Part shown: positions 23,861 to 32,554 of the stretch, one piece after another | How positions within the stretch are numbered: the stretch's first letter is position 1 | How the letters are laid out: each line of letters opens with the position of its first letter | Assembly (NCBI RefSeq): GCF_020819595.1 | Contig: NZ_JAJHNP010000001.1 | Coordinates: forward strand, 62,001-126,000 | Source: Streptomyces barringtoniae | GTDB taxonomy: Bacteria; Actinomycetota; Actinomycetes; Streptomycetales; Streptomycetaceae | Reading direction: 5' to 3' | DNA: 64,000 bases | The notes under the pieces: generated by a model | Told to the model about the DNA's origin: nothing | Seen by the model: the letters and a program-made list of their open reading frames with translations, nothing else | Databases searched by the model: none | Made by a program: the position numbers and the translations under genes

Positions 23861-25327
23861 CTAGTGCACGCCCAGCAGCGCTCGGACGGGGTGCAGTGAG
23901 AAGTAGACGAGGAAGAGCACCGTCAGACCCCACATGAAGCCGCCGATCTCCCGCCACTTGCCCTGGGCCAGCTTGATGACCACGTAGGAGATCACACCGG
24001 CGGCGACACCGGGAGTGATCGAGTACGTGAACGGCATGATCACGACCGTCAGGAAGACCGGGATCGCGACGGAGCGGTCGCCCCAGTCCACATGACGGGC
24101 GTTCATCATCATCATCGCGCCGATGGTGACCAGGGCGGCCGAGGCCACCTCGCGCGGCACGATCGCCGTGATCGGCGTGAAGAAGAGGCACAGGGCGAAG
24201 AAGCCACCGGTGACCACGGAGGACAGTCCGGTACGGGCGCCCTCGCCGACGCCGGTCGCGGACTCGACGAACACGGTCTGGCCGGAGCCGCCCACGACAC
24301 CGCCGACGACACCGCCGGCACCGTCGATGAACAGCGCCTTGGACAGGCCCGGCATACGTCCCCGGGCGTCGGCGAGGTTGGCCTCGGTACCGATGCCGAT
24401 GATGGTGGCCATCGCGTCGAAGAAGCCTGCGAGGACCAGCGTGAAGACGATGAAGGTGACCGTCATGTAGCCGACGTCGCCCAGGCCGTTGAAGGACACC
24501 TTGCCGATGAGCGAGAAGTCCGGCATCGACAGGGCGCTGCCGTGCAGCGCGGGGCCGTCGCCGTTGGCCCAGCCCTTGTCGTCGACCAGGCCGGCCGCGT
24601 TGACGATCACCGCGAGAACGGTGCCGGTGACGATGCCGATGAGGATGGCACCCGGAACCTTCCGGGTCTGCAGGGCGAAGATGAGCAGCAGGGTGACGGC
24701 GAAGAGCAGGACGGGCCAGCCGACGAGCTCGCCGCCCACACCCAGCGTGACCGGGGTGGCCGTACCGGCGTGCACGAATCCGGCCTTGACCAGACCGATG
24801 AACGCGATGAACAGACCGATGCCCATCGTGATGCCGTGCTTGAGCGGCAGCGGGATCGCGTTCATGATCATCTCGCGGAGACCGGTGACCACCAGCAACA
24901 TGATCACGGCGCCGTAGGCGATGCACATGCCCAGGCCCTGGGCCCAGGTCAGGGTCTTGGTTCCCATGACCAGACCGGCCAGCACGCCGGAGACGGAGAG
25001 TCCGGCGGCCATGGCGAGCGGCGCCTTGCCGATCCAGCCCATGAGGAGGGTGGTGGCCGCCGCGCCGAGCGCGGTGGCCGTGATGAGGGCCTTCTGCCCC
25101 AGAGAGTCGCCGGACTTGTCCGCGCCACTGAGGATCACCGGGTTGAGCAGAAGGATGTACGCCATCGCCATGAAGGTGGTGACGCCACCGCGGACCTCGG
25201 TCGCGATGCTTGATCCTCTTTCGGATATGTGGAAGTACCGGTCGAGCCACGACCTACCGGCCGGCGGACGCGAACCCGCGCCCGCGTCTTCGGCGGTGTT
25301 CGTGGGCTCCACTGACTGCTGGGTCAT
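23861..25327 (-). CDS. NCS2/AzgA-type purine permease
   Basis: A 488-residue inner-membrane transporter with about 12-14 hydrophobic segments. Features of the AzgA-like hypoxanthine/adenine/guanine branch are visible: WLDRYFHISERGSS near the N-terminus, VRGGVTTFMAMAYILLLNP in helix 1, and the GGSGQTVFVESATGVGEGART substrate-binding stretch (read as two short pieces here). It should import purine bases by proton symport, feeding the adjacent xanthine dehydrogenase. I chose the ATG at 25327 because GGGAGA lies 7-8 bases upstream; a TTG five codons earlier also keeps the frame. Confidence 0.9.
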   Translation of the reverse strand: MTQQSVEPTNTAEDAGAGSRPPAGRSWLDRYFHISERGSSIATEVRGGVTTFMAMAYILLLNPVILSGADKSGDSLGQKALITATALGAAATTLLMGWIGKAPLAMAAGLSVSGVLAGLVMGTKTLTWAQGLGMCIAYGAVIMLLVVTGLREMIMNAIPLPLKHGITMGIGLFIAFIGLVKAGFVHAGTATPVTLGVGGELVGWPVLLFAVTLLLIFALQTRKVPGAILIGIVTGTVLAVIVNAAGLVDDKGWANGDGPALHGSALSMPDFSLIGKVSFNGLGDVGYMTVTFIVFTLVLAGFFDAMATIIGIGTEANLADARGRMPGLSKALFIDGAGGVVGGVVGGSGQTVFVESATGVGEGARTGLSSVVTGGFFALCLFFTPITAIVPREVASAALVTIGAMMMMNARHVDWGDRSVAIPVFLTVVIMPFTYSITPGVAAGVISYVVIKLAQGKWREIGGFMWGLTVLFLVYFSLHPVRALLGVH

Positions 25328-25477
25328 GGTGCCATCTCCCAAGGTTCACAGGGGCACCCGTGCAACCGCCCTCGCGGTCACGGGATTTGGGAATGGACGA
25401 CCCGGGGGACGGCCCGAGACGAACGAATTTCCTGGTACTTCAAGGACCGCGAGCGGTGCGGAACTCAAAGGGGGTTC

Positions 25478-25525
25478 CTCCGGGCGGCGCGGCGGAGTGT
25501 GTGACGTTCCCTGCGCCGCCCGGAG
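25478..25525 (-). terminator. Strong GC hairpin after the xanthine dehydrogenase operon
   Basis: CTCCGGGCGGCGC and GCGCCGCCCGGAG form a perfect 13-bp stem around a 22-base loop, 13 bases beyond the large-subunit stop. It separates the dehydrogenase transcript from the permease gene. Confidence 0.7.
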
Positions 25526-25538
25526 AGCTGTGGGATTG

Positions 25539-27923
25539 TTACGCGGTTCCCGTGAGGTGCTCGGGCCGCACCGGCGTGCGGTTGAGCTCCAGCCCGGTCG
25601 CGTTCCGGATCGCCGCGAGGACGGCCGGCGTGGACGACAGGGTCGGGGCCTCGCCGATGCCGCGCAGCCCGTACGGGGCGTGCTCGTCGGCGAGTTCGAG
25701 CACGTCGACCGGGATGGTCGGCGTGTCGAGGATCGTGGGGATCAGGTAGTCCGTGAAGGAGGGGTTCCTGACCTTCGCGGTCTTCGGGTCGACGATGATC
25801 TCCTCCATCACCGCGACGCCGAGGCCCTGGGTCGTACCGCCCTGGATCTGGCCGATGACGGAGAGCGGATTGAGCGCCTTGCCGACGTCCTGGGCGCAGG
25901 CCAGCTCGATGACCTTGACCAGGCCGAGCTCGGTGTCGACCTCGACGACCGCGCGGTGCGTCGCGAAGGAGTACTGGACGTGTCCGTTGCCCTGGCCGGT
26001 GCGCAGGTCGAAGGCCTCGGTCGGCCGGTGCCGCCACTCCTCCTCGACCTCCACGACCTCGTCCTCCAGCACGTCGACCAGGTCGCCGAGGACCTCGCCG
26101 GCGTCGGTGACGACCTTGCCGCCCTCCAGCAGGAGTTCGGCGGTCGCCCAGGCCGGGTGGTAGGTGCCGAACTTGCGCCGGCCGATCTCCAGGACCTTCT
26201 CGCGGACCAGCTCGCAGGCGTTCTTCACGGCGCCGCCGGTGACGTACGTCTGCCGGGAGGCCGAGGTCGAGCCCGCGGAGCCGACCTGGGTGTCGGCGGG
26301 GTGGATGGTCACCTGGGTGACGCCGAGTTCGGTGCGGGCGATCTGCGCGTGGACGGTGACACCGCCCTGGCCGACCTCCGCCATCGCGGTGTGCACGGTC
26401 GCGACCGGCTCGCCGCCTACGACCTCCATGCGCACCTTGGCGGTGGAGTAGTCGTCGAAGCCCTCGGAGAAGCCGACGTTCTTGATGCCGACCGCGTAGC
26501 CGACACCCCGTACGACGCCTTCGCCGTGTGTGGTGTTGGACAGGCCGCCGGGCAGCTGCCGTACGTCCGCCCCCTCGCTGGACTCCCACTGGCGCTCCGG
26601 CGGCAGCGGCATCGCCTTGACGCGGCGCAGGAGTTCGGCGACCGGCGCCGGGGAGTCGACCGGCTGCCCGGTCGGCATGACGGTCCCCTGCTCCATGGCG
26701 TTCAGCTGCCGGAACTCCACCGGGTCCATGCCCAGCTTCTTCGCCAGCTTGTCCATCTGCGCCTCGTAGGCGAAGCACGCCTGGACCGCACCGAAGCCGC
26801 GCATGGCGCCGCAGGGCGGGTTGTTGGTGTAGAGCGCGATGGCCTCGATGTCGACGTCGTCCACCATGTACGGGCCGACCGACAAGGAGGAGGCGTTGCC
26901 GACGACCGCCGGGGAGGCGGAGGCGTAGGCGCCGCCGTCCAGGACGATCCGGCACTTCAGGTGCGTGAGCTTGCCGTCCTTGGTGGCGCCGTGCTCGTAG
27001 TAGAGCTTCGCCGGGTGGCGGTGGACGTGCCCGAAGAAGGACTCGAAGCGGTTGTAGACGATCTTCACCGGCTTGCCGGTGCGCAGCGCCAGCAGGCAGG
27101 CGTGGATCTGCATCGACAGGTCCTCGCGGCCGCCGAACGCGCCGCCGACGCCGGCCAGCGTCATGCGCACCTTCTCCTCGGGCAGGCCGAGGACGGGCGC
27201 GATCTGGCGCAGGTCGGAGTGGAGCCACTGGGTGGCGACGTAGAGGTGGACGCCGCCGTCCTCCTCGGGCACGGCGAGGCCGGACTCGGGGCCGAGGAAG
27301 GCCTGGTCCTGCATGCCGAAGGTGTACTCGCCCTCGACGATCACGTCGGCCCGCCTGCGCGCTTCTTCCACATCGCCGCGGATGATCGGCTGGCGGTGCA
27401 CGATGTTCGGGTGCGGGACGTGGCCGCAGTGGTGGTCGTCGCGGTTCTCGTGGACGAGGACCGCGTCCGGGGCCAGGGCCGACTTCTCGTCGGTGACGAC
27501 CGGGAGTTCGCGGTACTCGACCTTGATCTTGGCGGCGGCGCGGCGGGCCGTCTCCGGGTGGTCGGCGGCGACGAGCGCGACCGGCTCGCCGTGGTGGCGC
27601 ACCTTGCCGTGCGCGAGGACCGGGGTGTCCTGGATCTCCAGGCCGTAGTTCTTCACCTCGGTGGGCAGGTCGTCGTACGTCAGGACCGCGTACACACCCG
27701 CCGTGGCCAGGGCCTCGGAGGTGTCGATCGAGACGATCTCGGCGTGTGCGACGGTGGAGCGCAGGATCTGGCCCCACAGCATGTCCTCGTGCCACATGTC
27801 GGACGAGTACGCGAACTCGCCGGTGACCTTGAGGGTGCCGTCCGGGCGGAGGGTGGACTCGCCGATGCCGCCCTTGGTCTGGGAGCCCTGCGTGATCTTC
27901 GTAGGGGCGCCGTTGGCCGGCAT
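25539..27923 (-). CDS. Xanthine dehydrogenase, molybdopterin-binding large subunit
   Basis: A 794-residue molybdenum hydroxylase subunit. Signature elements appear in order: an N-terminal ald_Xan_dh domain with GEFAYSSDMWHEDMLWG, GVGGAFGGREDLSMQ, PPCGAMRGFGAVQACFAYE, MAEVGQGGV, and near the C-terminus GIGEAPTLSSTPAVLAA. The Glu of GIGEA is the catalytic base in xanthine oxidase-family enzymes. It oxidises hypoxanthine and xanthine to urate with the FAD and 2Fe-2S subunits encoded upstream. It begins one base after the small-subunit stop. Confidence 0.95.
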   Translation of the reverse strand: MPANGAPTKITQGSQTKGGIGESTLRPDGTLKVTGEFAYSSDMWHEDMLWGQILRSTVAHAEIVSIDTSEALATAGVYAVLTYDDLPTEVKNYGLEIQDTPVLAHGKVRHHGEPVALVAADHPETARRAAAKIKVEYRELPVVTDEKSALAPDAVLVHENRDDHHCGHVPHPNIVHRQPIIRGDVEEARRRADVIVEGEYTFGMQDQAFLGPESGLAVPEEDGGVHLYVATQWLHSDLRQIAPVLGLPEEKVRMTLAGVGGAFGGREDLSMQIHACLLALRTGKPVKIVYNRFESFFGHVHRHPAKLYYEHGATKDGKLTHLKCRIVLDGGAYASASPAVVGNASSLSVGPYMVDDVDIEAIALYTNNPPCGAMRGFGAVQACFAYEAQMDKLAKKLGMDPVEFRQLNAMEQGTVMPTGQPVDSPAPVAELLRRVKAMPLPPERQWESSEGADVRQLPGGLSNTTHGEGVVRGVGYAVGIKNVGFSEGFDDYSTAKVRMEVVGGEPVATVHTAMAEVGQGGVTVHAQIARTELGVTQVTIHPADTQVGSAGSTSASRQTYVTGGAVKNACELVREKVLEIGRRKFGTYHPAWATAELLLEGGKVVTDAGEVLGDLVDVLEDEVVEVEEEWRHRPTEAFDLRTGQGNGHVQYSFATHRAVVEVDTELGLVKVIELACAQDVGKALNPLSVIGQIQGGTTQGLGVAVMEEIIVDPKTAKVRNPSFTDYLIPTILDTPTIPVDVLELADEHAPYGLRGIGEAPTLSSTPAVLAAIRNATGLELNRTPVRPEHLTGTA

Positions 27924-27924
27924 G

Positions 27925-28533
27925 TCAGACCTCCTCGGACTGGCGGGCGGCCGCCAGGCGGACCGCGTCCATGATCTTCTCGTAGCCCGTGCAGCGGCAC
28001 AGGTTGCCCGACAGCGCCTCGCGGATGTCGGCGTCGGACGGGTTCGGGTTGCGCTCCAGGAGTTCGTCGGAAGCGACGAGCAGACCCGGGGTGCAGAAGC
28101 CGCACTGGACGGCACCGGCGTCGATGAACGCCTGCTGGACCGTGGAGAGTTCGCCACCCTCGCCGGTCTGGGAGTCGGTGCCCTTGGCCTGCCTCCCCCA
28201 GGCTTCGCCCGGGGGGACCCCCAGCTGGGCGTCCTGGAGCGTCGTACCGCAGGCGCCGGACGCGCAGCCGCCCTCGGCGCGCTGCTTGGCGTACTCCGCC
28301 AGGCCCTCGACGGTCACCACGTCGCGGCCCTCGACCTGACCGGCCGCGACCAGGCAGGAGCAGACCGGCACGCCGTCCAGGCGCACGGTGCACGATCCGC
28401 ACTCGCCCTGCTCACAGGCGTTCTTCGAACCCGGCAGGCCGAGGCGCTCGCGCAGGACGTACAGCAGGGACTCGCCCTCCCAGACGTCGTCGGCCTCCTG
28501 CGGACGTCCGTTGACGGTGAAGTTGACGCGCAT
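27925..28533 (-). CDS. Xanthine dehydrogenase, 2Fe-2S small subunit
   Basis: A 202-residue electron-transfer subunit. The N-terminal plant-type ferredoxin domain has CEQGECGSC plus a later Cys in VPVCSCL. The C-terminal four-helix domain has CGFCTPG and CRCTGY, the two-cluster pattern of this family. It is about 30-40 residues longer than usual because of a loop between the domains. That loop reads LGVPPGEAWGR and is encoded by a copy of a dispersed palindromic repeat (28192-28223), in frame. Its ATG overlaps the FAD-subunit stop (TAATG), so the operon is tightly coupled. Confidence 0.95.
   Translation of the reverse strand: MRVNFTVNGRPQEADDVWEGESLLYVLRERLGLPGSKNACEQGECGSCTVRLDGVPVCSCLVAAGQVEGRDVVTVEGLAEYAKQRAEGGCASGACGTTLQDAQLGVPPGEAWGRQAKGTDSQTGEGGELSTVQQAFIDAGAVQCGFCTPGLLVASDELLERNPNPSDADIREALSGNLCRCTGYEKIMDAVRLAAARQSEEV
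28192..28223. repeat. Dispersed palindromic repeat, core copy inside the 2Fe-2S subunit gene
   Basis: CCTCCCCCAGGC, TTC, GCCCGGGGGGACCCCCA: a hairpin core matching the copy at 55718-55758. It is inserted in frame between the two iron-sulfur domains, at about residues 104-115. Confidence 0.7.
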
Positions 28534-29426
28534 TACGCAGCTCCCTCGGTGGTGCGGTGGTTGCCGCGGTACGACTCCCAGGTCCAGGTGAGCGTCCGGC
28601 GGGCCATCACGCCGACCGCGTGGCGGCGGTAGCTCGCGGTGCCCCGGACGTCGTCGATCGGGTTGCAGGCGGCCGAGCACAGGCCGGCGAACTGCTTGGC
28701 GACCGACGGGGTGATGATCTTTCCGTTGTCCCAGAAGCCGCCCTCTTCGAGCGCCGCGTTCAGGAACTCCTCCGCGGCCTTGGCCCGCACGGGGGTGGGC
28801 GCGGCCGAGCCGATGCCGGTCCGGACCGTACGGGTCTCGGGGTGCAGGGCGAGGCCGAAGGCGCACACGGCGATGACCATGGCGTTGCGGGTACCGACCT
28901 TCGAGTACTGCTGCGGTCCGTCGGCCTTCTTGACGTGGACGGCGCGGATCAGCTCGTCGGGCCGGAGCGCGTTGCGCTTGACGCCGGTGTAGAACTCGTC
29001 GATCGGGATCAGCCGGGTTCCGCGGGCCGCCGACTCCACCTCGACCTCGGCGCCGGCCGCGAGCAGAGCGGGGTGGGCGTCACCGGCGGGCGAGGCGGTG
29101 CCGAGGTTGCCGCCGACGCCGCCGCGGTTGCGGATCTGCGGGGAGGCGACCGTGTGCGAGGCGAGCGCGAGGCCCGGCAGCTCGGCACGGAGGCTCTCCA
29201 TGATCTTGGTGTACGGCACGGATGCACCCAGCCGTACGCTCTCTTCGCCGACCTCCCACTCGTAGAGGTCACCGATGCGGTTCAGGTCGAGCAGATACTC
29301 GGGCCGGCGGTGGTCGAAGTTGATCTCGACCATCACATCGGTGCCACCCGCAATCGGCACAGCGGTGGGGTGCTCGGCCTTCGCGGCGAGCGCCTCCTCC
29401 CAGCTGGCAGGGCGAAGGAAGTCCAT
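28533..29426 (-). CDS. Xanthine dehydrogenase, FAD-binding subunit
   Basis: A 297-residue subunit of the CoxM/XdhB type. It begins MDFLRPASWEEAL and has the FAD-binding PIAGGTDVMVEIN and GGVGGNLGTASPAGD segments, then a C-terminal CO_deh_flav_C domain. It passes electrons from the molybdenum centre through the iron-sulfur subunit to NAD+. A longer open frame continues upstream, but the ATG at 29426 matches the family N-terminus and follows a GAAGAGAG site. It is first in the operon; a divergent PucR gene and operator-like repeats lie upstream. Confidence 0.94.
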   Translation of the reverse strand: MDFLRPASWEEALAAKAEHPTAVPIAGGTDVMVEINFDHRRPEYLLDLNRIGDLYEWEVGEESVRLGASVPYTKIMESLRAELPGLALASHTVASPQIRNRGGVGGNLGTASPAGDAHPALLAAGAEVEVESAARGTRLIPIDEFYTGVKRNALRPDELIRAVHVKKADGPQQYSKVGTRNAMVIAVCAFGLALHPETRTVRTGIGSAAPTPVRAKAAEEFLNAALEEGGFWDNGKIITPSVAKQFAGLCSAACNPIDDVRGTASYRRHAVGVMARRTLTWTWESYRGNHRTTEGAA

Positions 29427-29445
29427 GACCGGCTCTCTTCTTCGT

Positions 29446-29468
29446 CTCAATGGTTCGTTCAGATTGAG
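29446..29468. promoter_or_regulatory. Inverted repeat just upstream of the xanthine dehydrogenase operon
   Basis: CTCAAT, 11 bases, ATTGAG, 20 bases before the FAD-subunit ATG, in a comparatively AT-rich stretch. Candidate operator. Confidence 0.45.
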
Positions 29469-29640
29469 CCAATCCGTGTGCGGCGGGCGCGGCTCGTTCA
29501 TGTGCTGTTAACGCGGAGTGGACTCAGTACACCGCCCCTCGCTCCGGCGGGGTCAGTCACCGAAACCATGAAGGAGTTCGCTGGCCACGGTGAGCATCTT
29601 GTAGATTCGTATGAACGGAGGACATCGGCAACCTCTCGGT

Positions 29641-29662
29641 TTTCCTGGAGAAACGCAGGAAA
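29641..29662. promoter_or_regulatory. Inverted repeat upstream of pucR
   Basis: TTTCCTG, 8 bases, CAGGAAA, about 110 bases before the PucR start. Candidate operator or leader hairpin. Confidence 0.4.
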
Positions 29663-29770
29663 CAGCAGGAGGACCGCCGAATGCGTCCCCGGGCGTCGGG
29701 TTCCGGGTGACCCCCCCGTCACCCTCCAAGATCCATCGTAGGTTTCGAGACACAGAACGGCGGCGACGAG

Positions 29771-31444
29771 ATGCGGCTGCGCGCACTTTTGGACACTGAT
29801 GCGCTGGGCCTGCGGCTGCTCGGCGGCGAGGAGGAGCTGGACCGGTCGGTGCGCGGGGTCATGACCACGGACCTGCGCGACCCGAGCCGCTACCTCTCCG
29901 GGGGCGAGCTGGTGCTGACCGGCCTCGCCTGGCGCAAGGACGCCGCCGACTCCGAGCCGTTCGTACGGATCCTGGTGCAGGCCGGGGTTGCGGCGCTCGC
30001 CGCCGGTGAGGCGGAGCTGGGCGACATCCCGGACGACCTGGTGCTCGCCTGCGTCAGACACCGCCTGCCGCTGTTCGCGGTGCACGAGTCGGTGGCGTTC
30101 GCCACGATCACCGAGCACGTCGTACGGCAGGTCTCCAGTGAGCGCGCCGGGGATCTGGCGGCCGTGGTGGACCGGCACCGCAGGATGATGACCTCGGGCC
30201 CGGCGGGCGGCGGGCCGGACGTGGTCCTGGACCTGCTCGGCACCGACCTGGACCTGCGCGCCTGGGTGCTCGCCCCGACCGGCCGGCTGATCGCCGGCTC
30301 CAAGGTCGGGGGCCCGGCGCTGCCCGCCGAGACCTGCGCCAGGCTCGCCGCCGAGCACCTGGCCGCCACCCGCACCGGCCGCCGCGGCCCGCACCGTGTC
30401 CTGCTCGGCGGAGCCACCTACTCCCTCTTCCCGATCCGCTCCTCCGGCCGCTCCCCGCAGGCCGCCCGCGACGTCCGCGAGACGGTGCTGTCGGACTGGC
30501 TGCTGGCCGTCGAGGCGGACGCCGGCGACTGGCCCGAGGAGCGGCTGGACCTGCTGCAGGGCGTCACCCAGCTGATCTCGGTCGAGCGGGACCGTCGGGA
30601 CGCGGCGCGCACGGTGCGGCGCCGGCTAGCCCAGGAGGTGCTGGAGCTCGTCCAGACGGGTGCCGCACCGGCCGAGATCGCGGCCCGCCTGAGGGTGGCC
30701 GCCCCGGTGCTGCTGCCCGGGCTCGGCACGGCCCCGCACTGGCAGGTCGTGGTGGCCCGCGTGGAGTGGGAGGGCGGCTCGGTCGAGGGTGGTCCGGTCG
30801 CCCAGTCGCTCCTGGAGGAAGTGCTGGTCGACCCGCAGTCGACCGGTCCCGAGCCGTCCGACCGGATCGCCGTCGCGCACACCGGCGACGAGGCGATCGC
30901 CCTGGTGCCGCTCCCGGCGGTCTCCGCCGAGCACGACGGCTCGGAGACCGGGCTGCTGGCCGACTCCCTGCTGCAGTCGGTGCGGGAGACGCTCTCGGCG
31001 GGCCTGAACGACGACGGGCGGCTCACCCTCGGCGTCAGCGCGGCCGTGCACTCCGCGGAGGGCCTGCGCGGCGCCCTGGAGGAGGCCCGGCACGCCCGCC
31101 GGGTGGCGGCCGCCCGCCCGGGCCGGGTCTGCGCGGCGGGGCACCAGGAGCTGGCGTCGCACGTCCTGCTGCTCCCCTTCGTGCCCGACGACGTCCGGCG
31201 CGCCTTCACCGCCCGCCTGCTGGACCCCCTGACGGACTACGACCGCCGCCACCGGGCCGAGCTGATCCCGACTCTGGAGGCGTTCCTGGACTGCGACGGC
31301 TCCTGGACCCGCTGCGCCACCCGGCTCCACCTGCACGTCAACACGCTGCGCTACCGGGTCGGCCGGATCGAGCAGTTGACGGGACGGGACCTCTCGCGTC
31401 TGGAGGACAAGCTCGACTTCTTCCTCGCTCTGCGCATGAGCTGA
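29771..31444 (+). CDS. PucR-family purine catabolism regulator
   Basis: A 557-residue PucR-type regulator: an N-terminal purine catabolism regulatory domain (starting MRLRALLDTDALGLRLLGG), a central GGDEF-like region, and a C-terminal helix-turn-helix (HTH_30). The HTH shows FLDCDGSWTRCATRLHLHVNT and RYRVGRIEQLTG. PucR of Bacillus activates purine degradation genes. Divergence from the xanthine dehydrogenase operon makes that operon the expected target here. The start ATG follows an ACGACGAG site of moderate quality. Confidence 0.92.
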   Translation: MRLRALLDTDALGLRLLGGEEELDRSVRGVMTTDLRDPSRYLSGGELVLTGLAWRKDAADSEPFVRILVQAGVAALAAGEAELGDIPDDLVLACVRHRLPLFAVHESVAFATITEHVVRQVSSERAGDLAAVVDRHRRMMTSGPAGGGPDVVLDLLGTDLDLRAWVLAPTGRLIAGSKVGGPALPAETCARLAAEHLAATRTGRRGPHRVLLGGATYSLFPIRSSGRSPQAARDVRETVLSDWLLAVEADAGDWPEERLDLLQGVTQLISVERDRRDAARTVRRRLAQEVLELVQTGAAPAEIAARLRVAAPVLLPGLGTAPHWQVVVARVEWEGGSVEGGPVAQSLLEEVLVDPQSTGPEPSDRIAVAHTGDEAIALVPLPAVSAEHDGSETGLLADSLLQSVRETLSAGLNDDGRLTLGVSAAVHSAEGLRGALEEARHARRVAAARPGRVCAAGHQELASHVLLLPFVPDDVRRAFTARLLDPLTDYDRRHRAELIPTLEAFLDCDGSWTRCATRLHLHVNTLRYRVGRIEQLTGRDLSRLEDKLDFFLALRMS

Positions 31445-31596
31445 GGTCGGCGGGGGCGCGCGGGGGCCAAACCCGGTCACGCCCGCGCACCACGACTTTG
31501 TGAAATCTTTCACCCACCCTCTTGGCCCGGCCCTGCGATTGGTGCTGGAATGCCGCCACCACTCAACAGCTCGATGGCGTGCTCGGGGAGGGCAAC

Positions 31597-32379
31597 GTGG
31601 CGCATACCGCCATGTCTGGTAACGGAACGACCGCCGGTGACGATCCGCTCCAGACCGCGGTATGGCGGCTGCGCTCGCGGGCCTGCTGGGCGGACGCGGC
31701 GGCCCTGCTGCCGCGGGACACCGCCGCCGCGGCCCTGCAGCGGGCCACGCTGCTGGTCGAACGGTGCCTGTACACCGAACGGGGCTGGGAGGACGCGGAG
31801 GACGCCCTGCGGACGGCGGAGGCGCTCGCGCACACCGACGACGAGCGGGGGGCCGCCGCCTGCGAGCGCGGGCAACTCGCCTACACGGCAACGCTGCACG
31901 GCGTCCGGGACCGCGCGGACGAGGCGCGGGCCGCGCTGGGGCGCGCGGCGGCGCTGATCCCTCCGGGGGCGCCGGGACGGGCCCTGCTCGACTTCCGCCG
32001 GGGCCTGATCGCGGAGAACCTGACCCGCTCCCCGCAGGCGGCGCGCGCCGCGTACCGCCGGGCGCACGCGGGCGCCACCGCGGACGCGGACCCGCTGCTG
32101 CTGTCCTTCACCTGGCGGCATCTGGCCGGACTCGCCCTGCGCGACGGGGAGTTGACCGAGGCGCGACATGGCTTCGCCGAATCGCTGCGGATCCGCGAGG
32201 AGTTGGGCTATCTCGTGGGTACGGCCCCCGCACTGGCCTCCCTCGCCGACGCCGAGTCCGAGCCGGAGGCCTCGCGGTTGCGCGAGGAGGCGCGGCGATT
32301 GTTCCGGCTGCTCGGGGGCGTACCGACGTGGCTGGCACGGCAGTTGTCCCCGCCGGCGCCGGGGGTGGCTACGGCATAG
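31597..32379 (+). CDS. TPR-like hypothetical protein
   Basis: A 260-residue, Ala/Leu/Arg-rich, all-helical protein with successive helix pairs resembling degenerate tetratricopeptide repeats, for example LLVERCLYTERGWEDAEDAL and LTEARHGFAESLRIREELG. No enzyme motif is visible. The GTG at 31597 follows GGGGAGGGCAAC, a good Shine-Dalgarno. An alternative ATG lies four codons later. It is followed by a full copy of the dispersed repeat before the convergent GntR gene. It is probably a protein-interaction scaffold or a remnant of a larger regulator's TPR region. Confidence 0.65.
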   Translation: MAHTAMSGNGTTAGDDPLQTAVWRLRSRACWADAAALLPRDTAAAALQRATLLVERCLYTERGWEDAEDALRTAEALAHTDDERGAAACERGQLAYTATLHGVRDRADEARAALGRAAALIPPGAPGRALLDFRRGLIAENLTRSPQAARAAYRRAHAGATADADPLLLSFTWRHLAGLALRDGELTEARHGFAESLRIREELGYLVGTAPALASLADAESEPEASRLREEARRLFRLLGGVPTWLARQLSPPAPGVATA

Positions 32380-32415
32380 GGGCGGGCGTCCCCGGCAGGG
32401 GGTGAGCGGGGTGCC

Positions 32416-32503
32416 GCCGTAGCTGCGGGCAGTCGCGCCTCCCTCAGCGCCTTGAGGGCCTGGGGGACCCCCGGGCGGCACGGGCGGGCGCAGCGGCACC
32501 CCG
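32416..32503. repeat. Dispersed repeat, full copy 1 (convergent intergenic)
   Basis: About 88 bases, beginning GCCGTAGCTGCGGGCA, with a GGGGGACCCCC hairpin core and ending GCAGCGGCACCCCG. It aligns with roughly 80-85% identity by eye to 40561-40650. It sits between the 3' ends of convergent genes and may act as a bidirectional terminator. Confidence 0.85.
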
Positions 32504-32554
32504 TCGGCGCGGGCTCGCGACCCCACCCCGGCCGGCTACGGCGCAGGGTACTGC

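Larger units (their letters stand above)
29427..29770. other. Divergent regulatory region between xanthine dehydrogenase and pucR
   Basis: 344 bases without a convincing gene. It holds two inverted repeats (29446-29468 and 29641-29662). I see no clear -35/-10 pair, but both divergent promoters should lie here. Confidence 0.5.
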
